Shown one piece after another: positions 41,037 through 50,700 of a stretch of DNA of 64,000 nt. Source of the stretch: Rhodovibrionaceae bacterium (lineage in GTDB: Bacteria; Pseudomonadota; Alphaproteobacteria; Kiloniellales; DSM-21159); the NCBI GenBank assembly GCA_028279885.1, contig JANQMX010000057.1, positions 1 to 64,000 on the forward strand, given 5' to 3'. The notes under the pieces were generated by a model. The model was given only the letters and a program-made list of their open reading frames with translations. It searched no databases and had not been told where the DNA came from. Both the position numbers and the translations under genes were made by a program. Every line of letters begins with the position of its first letter. Position 1 is the stretch's first letter.

Positions 41037-43184
41037 ATGCGACTCGATAAGGCGCGGAACGCCGCAAACGTCCACGCCGGCGATGCTCCCCACAGCGGCT
41101 ACATCTGCCTATCCATGCTGCTAGCTTTCAAGAAGGTTACCAGCGAGCCACGACAGCTCATGAATGAGTTCTCGCCGACCGGCGATGTCGAGATGATGCA
41201 TCTCGTCCGCGCCGCAAAGAAGATGGGGCTGAAGGCCAAGGCACGGACATGCAAGTTCGAGCGTCTGGATAAACTGCCCTTACCCGCCGTGGCGCTGGGC
41301 AAAGACGGTGACTACTTCGTGCTGGCGAGTTGCCGCGGCGAGCGCGCATTGCTTCAAGTGCCGGGCGAAGCACCGAAGGAACTGACTCGCGATCAACTGA
41401 GCGAGATATGGTCCGGCGAGGCACTGTTTGCGACGACCCGCCTGCCGATCGAAACAGAAGAGAGACCTTTCGACCTGCGCTGGTTCATTCCGGCGATCGT
41501 CAAGTACCGCAAACTCTTCGGCGAAGTGATCCTTGCCTCCCTGTTCACGCAGGTGATCGCTTTGGCTTCACCGCTGTTTTTCCAGGTCGTCGTCGACAAA
41601 GTGCTGGTTCATCAAAGCCTGAACACATTAGACGTCCTGGCCTTTGGCATGTTGGCCATCGTCGTCTTTGACATCCTTCTCAACGGGCTGCGCACCTTCA
41701 TCTTCTCCCATACCACGAGCCGCGTGGACGTCGAGTTGGGCGCCCGCCTGTTCGATCATCTGGTAAACCTGCCGCTTGGCTATTTCGAGAAGCGTCCTGT
41801 CGGGCAGACGGTGGCGCGCGTGCGTGAACTCGACAACATCCGCGACTTTCTAACCGGTTCTTCGGTCACGGTTTTGATCGACACCTTCTTCACGGCCATC
41901 TTCTTTGCCATCATGTATTACTACAGCAAGACGCTGTTCTGGATCGTCGTCGCCAGCATCCCGTTTTTTATCATCCTGTCGCTTTGGATCACGCCGAGCC
42001 TGCGAAACCGCATCGAAGAGAAGTTCCAACGCGGCGCCGTCAACCAATCCTTCCTGACCGAGACAGTGACTGGCATCGAGACGCTGAAGGCCATGTCGAT
42101 CGAGCCGCAGATGCGCCACCGGTGGGAAGAGCAATTGGCGGCCTATGTACGGGCGGGATTCCGCACCGTGGTTATCAGCACGCTGGGCAGCCAAGGCGTT
42201 CAGTTAATCTCCAAGGTGGTCATGGTCGCAATCCTTTGGGTCGGCGCGACGGAAGTCATCGCCGGCAACATGACCGTCGGGCAACTTATCGCATTCAACA
42301 TGTTTGCAAGCCAGGTGAACGGGCCGATCATCCGTCTTGCGCAGCTCTGGCAGGACTTTCAGCAGATGCGTATTTCGGTAGCGCGTCTGGGCGACATCCT
42401 GAACAGCCCGACCGAACCAGGCCATGATGCATCGAAGCCGGTGATACCACCGATCAAGGGCCATATCGCGTTCGACCGCGTGAGCTTCAGATACGAACCG
42501 AACCGGCCCGAGGTGGTGCGAGATCTGTCGCTGACGATCGAGCCCGGAGAAGTGATCGGCATCGTCGGCCGCTCCGGTTCCGGAAAGAGCACGCTAACCA
42601 AGCTGGTGCAGCGCATGTATCTGCCCGAGCGCGGGCGCGTTCTGATCGACGGCTCCGATATCGCGCTGATCGACCCGGCCTTACTACGGCGGCAGATCGG
42701 CGTCGTTCTGCAGGAGAGTGTTCTCTTCCGTGCCAGCGTGCGCGAGAATATCGGTCTTTCGAATCCGTCGATGCCGTTGGAACGCGTTGTCGCCGCGGCA
42801 CAATCCGCTGGCGCGCATGATTTCATCCTGGAGATGAAGGACGGTTACAACACGATCCTGGAGGAGCGCGGCAGCAACCTCTCCGGAGGCCAGCGGCAGC
42901 GGATCGCCATCGCACGCGCCCTGGCCGCCAACCCCCCGGTGTTGATCTTCGACGAGGCGACATCGGCACTCGACTATGAATCGGAACGTATCATCCAGGA
43001 AAACATGCGGAGCATCTGCGCCGGCAGAACGGTCTTGATTGTCGCGCACCGCCTGTCGACGGTCAGACGCGCCGACAAGATCGTGGTGCTCGAAAAGGGC
43101 GCAATCGCCGAGCAGGGTAGCCACGAAGACCTGCTCGCGCTTGGCCAGAGCTATGCGAATCTATACCGGCAACAGGTGGGCTGA
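41037..43184 (+). CDS. Type I secretion permease/ATPase (HlyB/RtxB-like)
   Basis: A 715-residue ABC exporter. Residues ~10-135 form a C39-peptidase-like domain without the catalytic Cys (SGYICLSMLL) or the usual His (GDYFVLASC), as in HlyB, which recognises rather than cuts its substrate. The transmembrane domain follows (ASPLFFQVVVDKVLVHQSL, about residues 155-430), then the ATPase with Walker A GRSGSGKST near 510, LSGGQRQR near 615 and LIFDEATSALDYESE near 635. It powers transport of an RTX-type protein across both membranes together with the HlyD-like gene next door and an outer-membrane TolC not in this window. The giant repeat protein at 47731-57159 is the obvious cargo. Confidence 0.93.
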   Translation: MRLDKARNAANVHAGDAPHSGYICLSMLLAFKKVTSEPRQLMNEFSPTGDVEMMHLVRAAKKMGLKAKARTCKFERLDKLPLPAVALGKDGDYFVLASCRGERALLQVPGEAPKELTRDQLSEIWSGEALFATTRLPIETEERPFDLRWFIPAIVKYRKLFGEVILASLFTQVIALASPLFFQVVVDKVLVHQSLNTLDVLAFGMLAIVVFDILLNGLRTFIFSHTTSRVDVELGARLFDHLVNLPLGYFEKRPVGQTVARVRELDNIRDFLTGSSVTVLIDTFFTAIFFAIMYYYSKTLFWIVVASIPFFIILSLWITPSLRNRIEEKFQRGAVNQSFLTETVTGIETLKAMSIEPQMRHRWEEQLAAYVRAGFRTVVISTLGSQGVQLISKVVMVAILWVGATEVIAGNMTVGQLIAFNMFASQVNGPIIRLAQLWQDFQQMRISVARLGDILNSPTEPGHDASKPVIPPIKGHIAFDRVSFRYEPNRPEVVRDLSLTIEPGEVIGIVGRSGSGKSTLTKLVQRMYLPERGRVLIDGSDIALIDPALLRRQIGVVLQESVLFRASVRENIGLSNPSMPLERVVAAAQSAGAHDFILEMKDGYNTILEERGSNLSGGQRQRIAIARALAANPPVLIFDEATSALDYESERIIQENMRSICAGRTVLIVAHRLSTVRRADKIVVLEKGAIAEQGSHEDLLALGQSYANLYRQQVG

Positions 43185-43185
43185 C

Positions 43186-44616
43186 ATGATATCCGCAATG
43201 ATCACCGGACCAGCCCGTCTTCTGCGCGGCATCTGGAGCCATATGGTTGTCTGGAACCGTGCGAAGAAGCACTTGGACAGCAAGGTGCGGGTTGCACGCA
43301 AGCCGGAAGAACTTGAGTTCCTGCCCGCAGCGCTTGAGATCGTCGAAACGCCAGCCTCTCCTTTCCTGAGATGGTCGGCCATACTAATCGCGACCCTTAT
43401 CGTCGGCAGCGTGGTCTGGAGCTACGTCGGCAAAATCGACATCGTCGCCGTTGCGCAAGGCTCGATCATTCCCTCCGGACGCGTGAATACGATCCAGCCC
43501 AAGGAGATCGGCGTGATCAAGGCCATTCACGTCAGGGAAGGTGAACACGTTCCCCAAGGCCACCTGTTGATCGAACTGGACCCCTCCGAAGCTCTGGCGA
43601 ACATCGAGCAGGTCCAGCACGTAAATCTGGAGGCGGCGCTGGAAATCAAACGACTCGAGACAGCTCTCAGGCTCGTCAATGGCGAGGAGGCGGAATTCGA
43701 GTTTGTAGGCACAGCCGATCCCTCGCTGGTGGCAGTCCACCACAACAAACTGAAGGCCGACATCTCCGCTTTCCAGCGGAGGCTGGAAACGCTCCAGGAA
43801 CGCAAACGAGCGACCGATGCCGAAAAACGCGAGGTCATATCAGAGATTAGAAAGCTCAGACTGATCATTCCGATGCTTATGGAGAGAGATGAGGCACTCA
43901 CGTCACTCTACGAGAAAGGCGTTACTCGCAAACCGGAACTCACGTCGGTGCGCATTCAGCTCATCGAGATGCGGGAAAACCTGGAGATTCAGAAGATCCG
44001 CACCAACAAGTTGGATGCAAGCATCGCCTCCATTCTCAGCGAACAGAACGAAGTCGTCGCAGCTTGGCGAAGTCAGATTCTGGAGCAGCTTCTTCAAGCA
44101 CGGAAACAATACCAGCAGTCCAAATCCGAGCTTGCCAAGATTGAAACTCGGAAGGCGCTCAACTTGCTCAGGTCTCCGGTGTCCGGACACGTGAAAGAGC
44201 TGAAGGTCAATACCAAAGGCGGTGTGGTAACGCCGGCCGAAGTACTGCTGTCCATCGTACCGGACAACCAGCCACTCGAGGTGGAGGCCTTTGTCTTGAA
44301 CAAGGACATCGGCTTTATCGGAGAAGGACAGGAGGTTGCAATCAAAATCGAGAGCTTCCCCTTTACCAAATACGGCCTGATAGACGGGGTCGTGAAACAC
44401 ATATCGGCCGATGCCGTTGAGAGGGAGGGGATAGGCCTTGTCTTCCCGATCCGAGCAGAGCTGATGGCAGATAGTATACAAGTCGGCAATCGGGAGGTTG
44501 CACTCGCGCCAGGCATGTCGGTGACAGCTGAAGTCAAAACCGGAAAACGCCGCATCCTCGACTACTTCCTGTCCCCGATCGCCAAATACCAAAGCGAAAG
44601 CCTGCGGGAAATGTGA
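43186..44616 (+). CDS. Type I secretion membrane fusion protein (HlyD-like)
   Basis: A 476-residue adaptor starting 1 nt after the ATPase stop. A short cytosolic part is followed by one membrane segment (WSAILIATLIVGSVVWSYVG, residues ~65-85) and a lipoyl-like half-motif (GRVNTIQPKEIGVIKAIHVR). A long coiled-coil hairpin spans roughly residues 140-335, and the RSPVSGHVKELKVNTKGGVV half-motif returns. It bridges the inner-membrane ATPase and TolC. An upstream in-frame ATG at 43039 would overlap the ATPase gene and is rejected. Confidence 0.92.
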   Translation: MISAMITGPARLLRGIWSHMVVWNRAKKHLDSKVRVARKPEELEFLPAALEIVETPASPFLRWSAILIATLIVGSVVWSYVGKIDIVAVAQGSIIPSGRVNTIQPKEIGVIKAIHVREGEHVPQGHLLIELDPSEALANIEQVQHVNLEAALEIKRLETALRLVNGEEAEFEFVGTADPSLVAVHHNKLKADISAFQRRLETLQERKRATDAEKREVISEIRKLRLIIPMLMERDEALTSLYEKGVTRKPELTSVRIQLIEMRENLEIQKIRTNKLDASIASILSEQNEVVAAWRSQILEQLLQARKQYQQSKSELAKIETRKALNLLRSPVSGHVKELKVNTKGGVVTPAEVLLSIVPDNQPLEVEAFVLNKDIGFIGEGQEVAIKIESFPFTKYGLIDGVVKHISADAVEREGIGLVFPIRAELMADSIQVGNREVALAPGMSVTAEVKTGKRRILDYFLSPIAKYQSESLREM

Positions 44617-44705
44617 CCGGCGTCGTTCGCGCAGTTGCCGTCTGCGATCGCCCGCCGCCGGCACCGCGTGAAGAGTCTTAGACACCGAGCCGACACCATG
44701 AAAAA

Positions 44706-44727
44706 GGCTCGCTCCGGCGAGCGAGCC
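44706..44727 (-). terminator. Rho-independent terminator for the 107-aa protein gene
   Basis: A perfect 9-bp stem GGCTCGCTC/GAGCGAGCC with loop CGGC is followed on the minus strand by TTTTT. It lies 67 nt past the stop of the gene at 44795. It may also stop read-through from the convergent secretion operon. Confidence 0.8.
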
Positions 44728-44794
44728 TGTTGGCGAGCTGGACAGGGTCTTTGGCCGCCCGCCATCGTGGACGTCGGCCGCAGCCTGGTTACTG

Positions 44795-45118
44795 TTACTC
44801 AGCCGCAGCTTGAGTGTTGCCCTGGCCAGCTTGCTCGTTTGCACTCTCGGGAAGAAAGCCGACGTCCTTGTACTTCTGAATGATCGCCTGCATCTTCTCA
44901 TCCTGCATGAAGTTCTGGATCACGGAGCAAGCATAGAGAAATCCTGGAAGCGGCATGGCAATCACCTCCCGGAGTTCCGATTTCTGTTCTTCCGGATCCA
45001 AGCCCTTCGAGAGGTGCAGCAAGTCCTGACCCAACAGGAACATCTTTACCACCCCGTTTGAGTAATTCACCGCTTGAACTGTTTCGACGAAGGTCTCTCT
45101 GGGATTGGGTTGCGTCAT
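44795..45118 (-). CDS. Unrecognised 107-aa protein of the secretion locus
   Basis: The frame starts at ATG 45118 with GGAGAGAG just upstream; a longer frame upstream has no support. The protein is soluble and probably helical: NPRETFVETVQAVNYSNGVV, then FLLGQDLLHLSKGLDPEEQK, and a polar tail ending in NTQAAAE. No signal peptide. I do not recognise the family. It lies between the HlyBD genes and the MocR-like regulator and has its own terminator, so it is a free-standing gene. A chaperone or activator of the giant protein is one guess. Confidence 0.65.
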   Translation of the reverse strand: MTQPNPRETFVETVQAVNYSNGVVKMFLLGQDLLHLSKGLDPEEQKSELREVIAMPLPGFLYACSVIQNFMQDEKMQAIIQKYKDVGFLPESANEQAGQGNTQAAAE

Positions 45119-45312
45119 GTCTCTCTCCGATAGCTGACCACTATTTGGGTTTCGAACTGCGATCACGTCGGTCCGCACAGCGACGCCCGTCTGTTGTACA
45201 GCAGCAGCCCGCCCTGGCGCATAGCCACCTTTCGCGCGCTGCTGTATACCAGTTGCCCGGTCCGCACTTCGTTCAACGCAGCAATGCCCTGGCGAGGACA
45301 AGACCGTCGATC

Positions 45313-46794
45313 TTACACGGCAACCGGAGTGCGTGCCGTCAGTGCTCGCTTGATTTCAGATGCGAGCAAATGCGCTGGTCGCTCGAGCTCGTTCGGGGTT
45401 AGGCGGTTGAAGCCAAGTCGCAACGCCGGTCTGCCTGCGTAACGGGAAAACGAGGACGACAGAGCGGCCGCCACGACCCCTTTGGAGCGCAGGGAGCGAC
45501 AGAGGTTTGAGACGTCGACCTGGTGCGGCAACCAGAGGATCTCGGCCAAGCTGCAGCCAGCCTTGTCCAGCTTCACCAGGCCATCGAGCCTATCCGCCAT
45601 CAGCCCTTCGAAGGCTTCGTGCTGCGCGCGATGAAAATGCCTCTTGATGCGCAGATGCTTGCCAAGAAAGCCATCCTGAATAAATCGCGTCAGGCCGTAC
45701 TGAAACGCTGTCGGCACGTCCGAGATGCAGACACTGGTGAGCATTTCTCGGTAGAGCTCTATGAACCTATCTGGAATCACCAGATAGCAGAGTCGTCGAA
45801 AACTCCCGAAATGGCTGCGGAATGTCGTTGTCACCAAGGCTCTGTCGCGACACCCCATCATCCGCGCGAACATTCGCGCCGAGCCGGTCGGCGTATGGAA
45901 AGCATCCGTCATCGTGTCGCAGTAGACGACGTAGGTGCCGCTGTCGCGGATCCGCCGCATGACATCTTCGCTCCCGCGCCCCGAGTGCAGGCAATAGACG
46001 GGAACGTTCTCCGTCCAAGCACCGATGAACACGGCCGCATAGCGAGAGAAGTCGATATCCTGCAGTCGCGGGTCGAAAATGCTCGTCCGCTCGAAACGGA
46101 TGTTCCACATTTCCAATTGCTTGCAGAGTCCCATCGTTCCCGGCTCAACAACCAAGATCTTCCTTGAGAAGGCGCCGGTCGCACGCAAGTTCGCTCCCGT
46201 ACACAGCATGACATCCCCGGAGACGATGATGTTTCTGGGATCTATCGACACGCCGCGACTTTCGAGAAGATGGAAGCTAATCGCCCGCCGAAGCTCGAAT
46301 GCGCCGAAGACATCGGCGGTTTCGGACACCTGGCCGAGGCGATCAAGCTCCGCACGCTCATAGCCGAGGATCTTCTTGACCGTCGCGTCATAGACATAGG
46401 GATAGTCGGGCGCGAAGGGCTCCCAATCACTGGTCACTCGCGGGCTGAAATCGCGGGACTCCTGCCGGGGGTTGGAATGCGTTTCATCTGACGCGAAGAC
46501 CTCCTTTCCGGGCAGAGAGTTTGGCGATTTCGCGAACACGCCCGTACCCTGCTCGCTCACGACGAGGCCGCCTGCCGCCAGCTCATCGTAGGCTCGTATG
46601 ACGGTCATTCTGGAGACGCACAGATCGTCGCAGAGCTGACGCGTGGACGGAAGCTTCTGACCATCGCCGATACGGCCGCCATGAATGGCTTCGAAAAAGT
46701 AGCGGTATATCTGCTGTTGCAGCGAGACCGTGCGGCTTCGATCGAGAACGAGGTCTTGCAACACAGGGTTTGGGGAACGCCGTGACTTCAGCAT
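45313..46794 (-). CDS. MocR-like GntR regulator with degenerate aminotransferase domain
   Basis: A 493-residue chimera. The N-terminal GntR winged helix (residues ~20-90) reads QQQIYRYFFEAIHGGRIGDG, LPSTRQLCDDLCVSRMTVIR and YDELAAGGLVVSEQGTGVFA. A fold-type I aminotransferase-like domain makes up the rest. Normally a Lys in a TFSK-type motif binds PLP. Here that segment reads VTTTFRSHFGSFRRLCYLV (about residues 318-336) and contains no Lys, so PLP binding through a Schiff base should be impossible. The usual DPGY-type loop is also altered (VEPGTMG). It probably senses another ligand or none. It lies between the 107-aa protein gene and the giant repeat protein gene. Confidence 0.85.
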   Translation of the reverse strand: MLKSRRSPNPVLQDLVLDRSRTVSLQQQIYRYFFEAIHGGRIGDGQKLPSTRQLCDDLCVSRMTVIRAYDELAAGGLVVSEQGTGVFAKSPNSLPGKEVFASDETHSNPRQESRDFSPRVTSDWEPFAPDYPYVYDATVKKILGYERAELDRLGQVSETADVFGAFELRRAISFHLLESRGVSIDPRNIIVSGDVMLCTGANLRATGAFSRKILVVEPGTMGLCKQLEMWNIRFERTSIFDPRLQDIDFSRYAAVFIGAWTENVPVYCLHSGRGSEDVMRRIRDSGTYVVYCDTMTDAFHTPTGSARMFARMMGCRDRALVTTTFRSHFGSFRRLCYLVIPDRFIELYREMLTSVCISDVPTAFQYGLTRFIQDGFLGKHLRIKRHFHRAQHEAFEGLMADRLDGLVKLDKAGCSLAEILWLPHQVDVSNLCRSLRSKGVVAAALSSSFSRYAGRPALRLGFNRLTPNELERPAHLLASEIKRALTARTPVAV

Positions 46795-47672
46795 TGCAGC
46801 TCTGCTCCCAAAGTTTCCCGATAACCAGAGAACCGCATAGCGACCGCCATACAGCGTGGTTCGACCAGCCCTCTCAAGACAGGTCGCTCGCGGTGACCAG
46901 CCATGCGCTCCGAGCCCTCTTTGGGGTCTTCAAGGCGGCTGCGTATCAGCTTCCTACAGCTCATAGGGCACACCAGAGTTCATGACCGAGACTTGGCCTC
47001 CCATAGAGCACCGAAGTATTGCAGATAGTCAGGCACCCCTCCTAAGCTATTCACTCAGCAGCAATCTCTTACCTCACAACAGATGTGTTCTTGTATACAT
47101 CTACTATGTTACAGTATTGCGTTAAGCTGGTGGGCTTTGCGAAGTCCGGGGATGCTTGGAAGAGACAATCTGAATTGCCGCGCGCCCGAAAGACCACGCG
47201 AAGTCGGCGTCGCGTCGGTGCAAGAGCGAGGTTGGGGCGAGTCGGCCTTGCCTTGCGAGACGTCATCACACCCCGGCTGGCCAAGCAACGCGGCCGGGAA
47301 GGTCTCACCTCAGAGATAGCTGGGAGCTTTGCGGCACCGACATAGCGTAGCGGGACACAGCATGGCCGGAGACGGGCGCAGCGAACTGCTTGCTGCATGC
47401 GTGCTCGTCAAACTGGGATGCCCGCCGCCGCCGCCGCCACCGGCTCTCAGGGAAATCCGCGTGGTGCGTCCTCAGGCGCTCAAGACCGAAGCACCGCTCG
47501 ATTCTCTCTTCGCGCAGTGGCGGCTTTAGATTGCCATCGGATCGACCGGACTCGCATGGGAGCCCAGCCGATCGGACATCGTCGTAGAGTAAAGCGCCAA
47601 GCTGGGTGCGATGGCGCCCGACCTGCCCTTTGTGCTAACCGAACCGGAAGCCAGCGTCAGCCGCAGCAAAGG
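46795..47672. other. Long interval between regulator and giant gene
   Basis: About 880 bp without a convincing gene. Overlapping frames on both strands at 47069-47398 and 47083-47345 are Arg-rich and look like chance products of GC-rich DNA. The part near 47040-47130 is AT-rich and may hold the regulator's promoter. The giant gene ends to the right of this interval with a hairpin. Confidence 0.4.
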
Positions 47673-47703
47673 GCCGCGCCCGGAGCAAGCCCGTGGGCGC
47701 GGC
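47673..47703 (-). terminator. Terminator hairpin after the giant repeat gene
   Basis: The perfect 9-bp stem GCCGCGCCC/GGGCGCGGC starts 27 nt past the stop of the giant minus-strand gene. It has TTTT on the plus-strand side and a shorter T-run on the minus side. It most likely terminates the giant gene's transcript. Confidence 0.65.
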
Positions 47704-47730
47704 TTTTCCACCAGATATCCCGCCGCCCGC

Positions 47731-50700
47731 CTACCAGGGCTGCTCCTTATGCGAGGCATCCAGGTGAACGTCGCTGCGCGTCACCGCGTTTATGCGGATT
47801 GTGTCGAGTGTGGCCCGCTCCGACGCGCTCAAGTCACTGTAGAAACCATCTTTGGCCGAGCCGCGCTGGAAATCGGCCATGGCGGCAACCAAGGCATCGA
47901 TGTCCCCGTGCGACAGAACTTCCGTGGGATCGTTCGACTCTGCGTCTGGCTGGATGAAGAGGTCCGCCTTGTTGGCCTTGCCGGCATCCGCGGACCCAAA
48001 CCAATTCCAGACCCTGACCGTTCCAACCTCATGCTCTGGCGTTTCGCCGGTGCCGTCCCAGCGGTCGATCTGGATTAAGAGGTCGTCGCTGTAGGTCGCA
48101 TTTGCGTCGTTGGACCCGTCGTCGGTCCGCTCTCGTTCGAACCAGAGATCCTCGAAGAGCAGACCCTCGCCAAGGAAAAGCCGGTCGCTCTCTCCAAACA
48201 GGCTATCGCCGCTCGCGTCGAGGCTGCTCTCCAGATCGCCGATGTCGACCTCGATCACGTCCTTTCGGAGGACGAAGCTGTTGTACTCCGGGTCACTGCT
48301 GTTACTGCTTCGGCCGTCGACCAGGTTATTGAACCCGCCGAGGTAGAAAGTATCGTTTCCGGTGCTGCCGGAAATTTCGTTGTCGATCGAGCTTTCGTGG
48401 AGCACGAAGAGGTCATCGCCGGCCTCGCCGTCCAGCTCCGCCCCCTCGCCGGCCGATTGCACGATGTCGCGGCCAGAGCCGTAGAAGACCACGGCGCCCA
48501 AGCCCAAGTTGAACATGTAGTCGTTGCCGGCGCCGGTGTTGTAGTAGTTGGCGTAGCCGAGGCCAATCAGCACATCGTCCCCGCCATCGCCGTAGAGTTC
48601 CATCTCGGCGCCCATGCCGATCAGCAAGTCGTCGCCGTTGCCGCCGATCAGCAGATTGAAATTGCCTACGCCGAGGAAGGCATCGTTGCCGTCACCGCCA
48701 TAGGCGCGGTTGTACTCGCCGATGGCAATACCGATGTCGTTGCCGTCTTCCATGATGGCGACGTTTTCGTTGCCGATCAGGAACATCAGGTCGTGGCCGG
48801 CGCCGGCCTGGAAGCGGTTGTCCAGGCCCCAAAGCAGGGCGATGTCCCGGCCGTCGCCGCCGAAGCCCAAATTCTTAGCGCCGAAGAGGGCGAGGATGTC
48901 GCCGCCGGCACCGCCCCAAACCCAATTCTCGTCACCGGCGGCGAGAACGATGTCCCCGTGCTCGGAGAGGAAGCCCGCCTCCTGGAAGTAGGTCGTCAGA
49001 TCGGCCGCATCGCCCCAATTGTCATTGCCGACACCGGGGTCACCGGCCCCGTCCTCGCCGTTGTTCTGCCCGGACCCGCCAGATAGCTCCGCGAACTTCT
49101 CCCCGAAGAAGTCGACGATGACCTTCCATTCATCGTAGCCCGGAAATACACCGATCGCCGTCCAAGGGTTCAAGTCCTCGACCGCATCGAATGCATCGGC
49201 CTCATCATCGCGCCAGGGCGCGTCGTCTGTATCGAAGCCCGTCAGTTGGGACAGGTAGTAATTGGTGCCCCCAAACTGCAGCGTATCCAGCCCACTGATG
49301 ATAGAGCCGACACCCGAGTTGAGAGCGAAGGGCATCTTCCATTCGGTTTTCGGCCAGCCGGACACCATGTTTGCCCATTCCGCGCCGATCTGACCCGGGT
49401 CGAAATCGACGTTCATGGAACCCAGACCGTCCGTGCCGAGGCCGGTCAGATCGCCAATGTCCGTGCCGGCAGAAACCGCAAAGCGTGGGTTGAGGCCGAG
49501 CGCCAGGGTCGAGTTCTTGAGCCCTGGTATTTTCTTTAGCTTCGCGAAAGCGAAGGAGCTGGCTGAGAAGAACATGCCGAAGTCCATCTCCAGCGTATCC
49601 GCCGGCGAGTCGGCCCAGACCACATTGTTCGTGCCAATGGCCAGGATGATATCCGAGCCGTAGCCGCCGACAATGATATTGCCATGCAGGTTGGCAAGTT
49701 TATCGCCCATGTTGTGCTTAAAGCCGGCGATGGCGACCTTGTTTTTGCTTAAGCGCTTCTCTCCCAATTCCTTGATTTCGCCCCAGAACTTTTTCGTGAA
49801 CGGCGCCTTCAGACCTTCCGCGATGTGTCGGGCTCCGCGTTTCGTGGAATGTATCGGCTCGAGAAGGTTGAACTCCGACCTGCCTATTTTGAAGGGGTGG
49901 TTTCGCTCCTGCACGATATAGCCGCGGCTGTCTTTGAGCGTGTCCCGGTTTTCGTCCTTGGCGTCGCCCAGCGGCCAGGGGTTGAACCATCGGGCTTCCG
50001 GCCTGAACGAGGGATCGATCGCTGCAATAACGTCGTTCGACTCATAGCGTTCGTTCGGGTCGGTCCAGGCGTCTACAGCCTGGTTCCAGACGATGTTGCG
50101 GTTGCCCATTACGAGCTGCCAGCTTTGGCCGATCACCACGTTGCGCACATGCTCTTCCGGCGTGCCCGCGTTGACGGTCTTATCGAAGTCGATCGTCAGT
50201 GGGCTCGATCTCCCGTTGCCGAACCTTAGAAAGACGTTGCCCATGCCCAACAACAGGGCATTGGCGGAACCATCGCCGTACTTGACGTTGAGATTGTCCT
50301 GGCCGACGGCGGTCATGTAGCTGTTGCCGTGCCCGACATGGACTTGCAGATTGCCCGACGATCCAAGATGCGACTTCCACGAAGCACGTCCGGCAGCTTC
50401 TGCCCCCAGTTCACGCTGCGTGTTCAAGTAGTTTATGTAGTCCTTCGCGAAATCACTGTGGCCGTCCGGACTGGTCAACTGACCCTCGTCGTTGCGTTTG
50501 CGCAGCCCCTCGTCCGTCCTCCTTACATCAGCATAGTAGGTCTTCGAGTTCTCGCCCTTCGCGGCGAAGAGGTCGTGCGGATTGGCAGCCGCGAACATAT
50601 CTTTCAAAGTGCGGAAGTCGTTGAACGCCGCCGCGACGCCGATGAAGTCGCCGTCACCGACCTTCACCATGGCGTTGCCCAGCTTGCCGAGCCCCACCAT

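Noticed and set aside
47069-47398. Overlapping frames on both strands considered as small genes
   Set aside because: Arg-rich, no ribosome binding site, no family likeness, and equally open in several frames.
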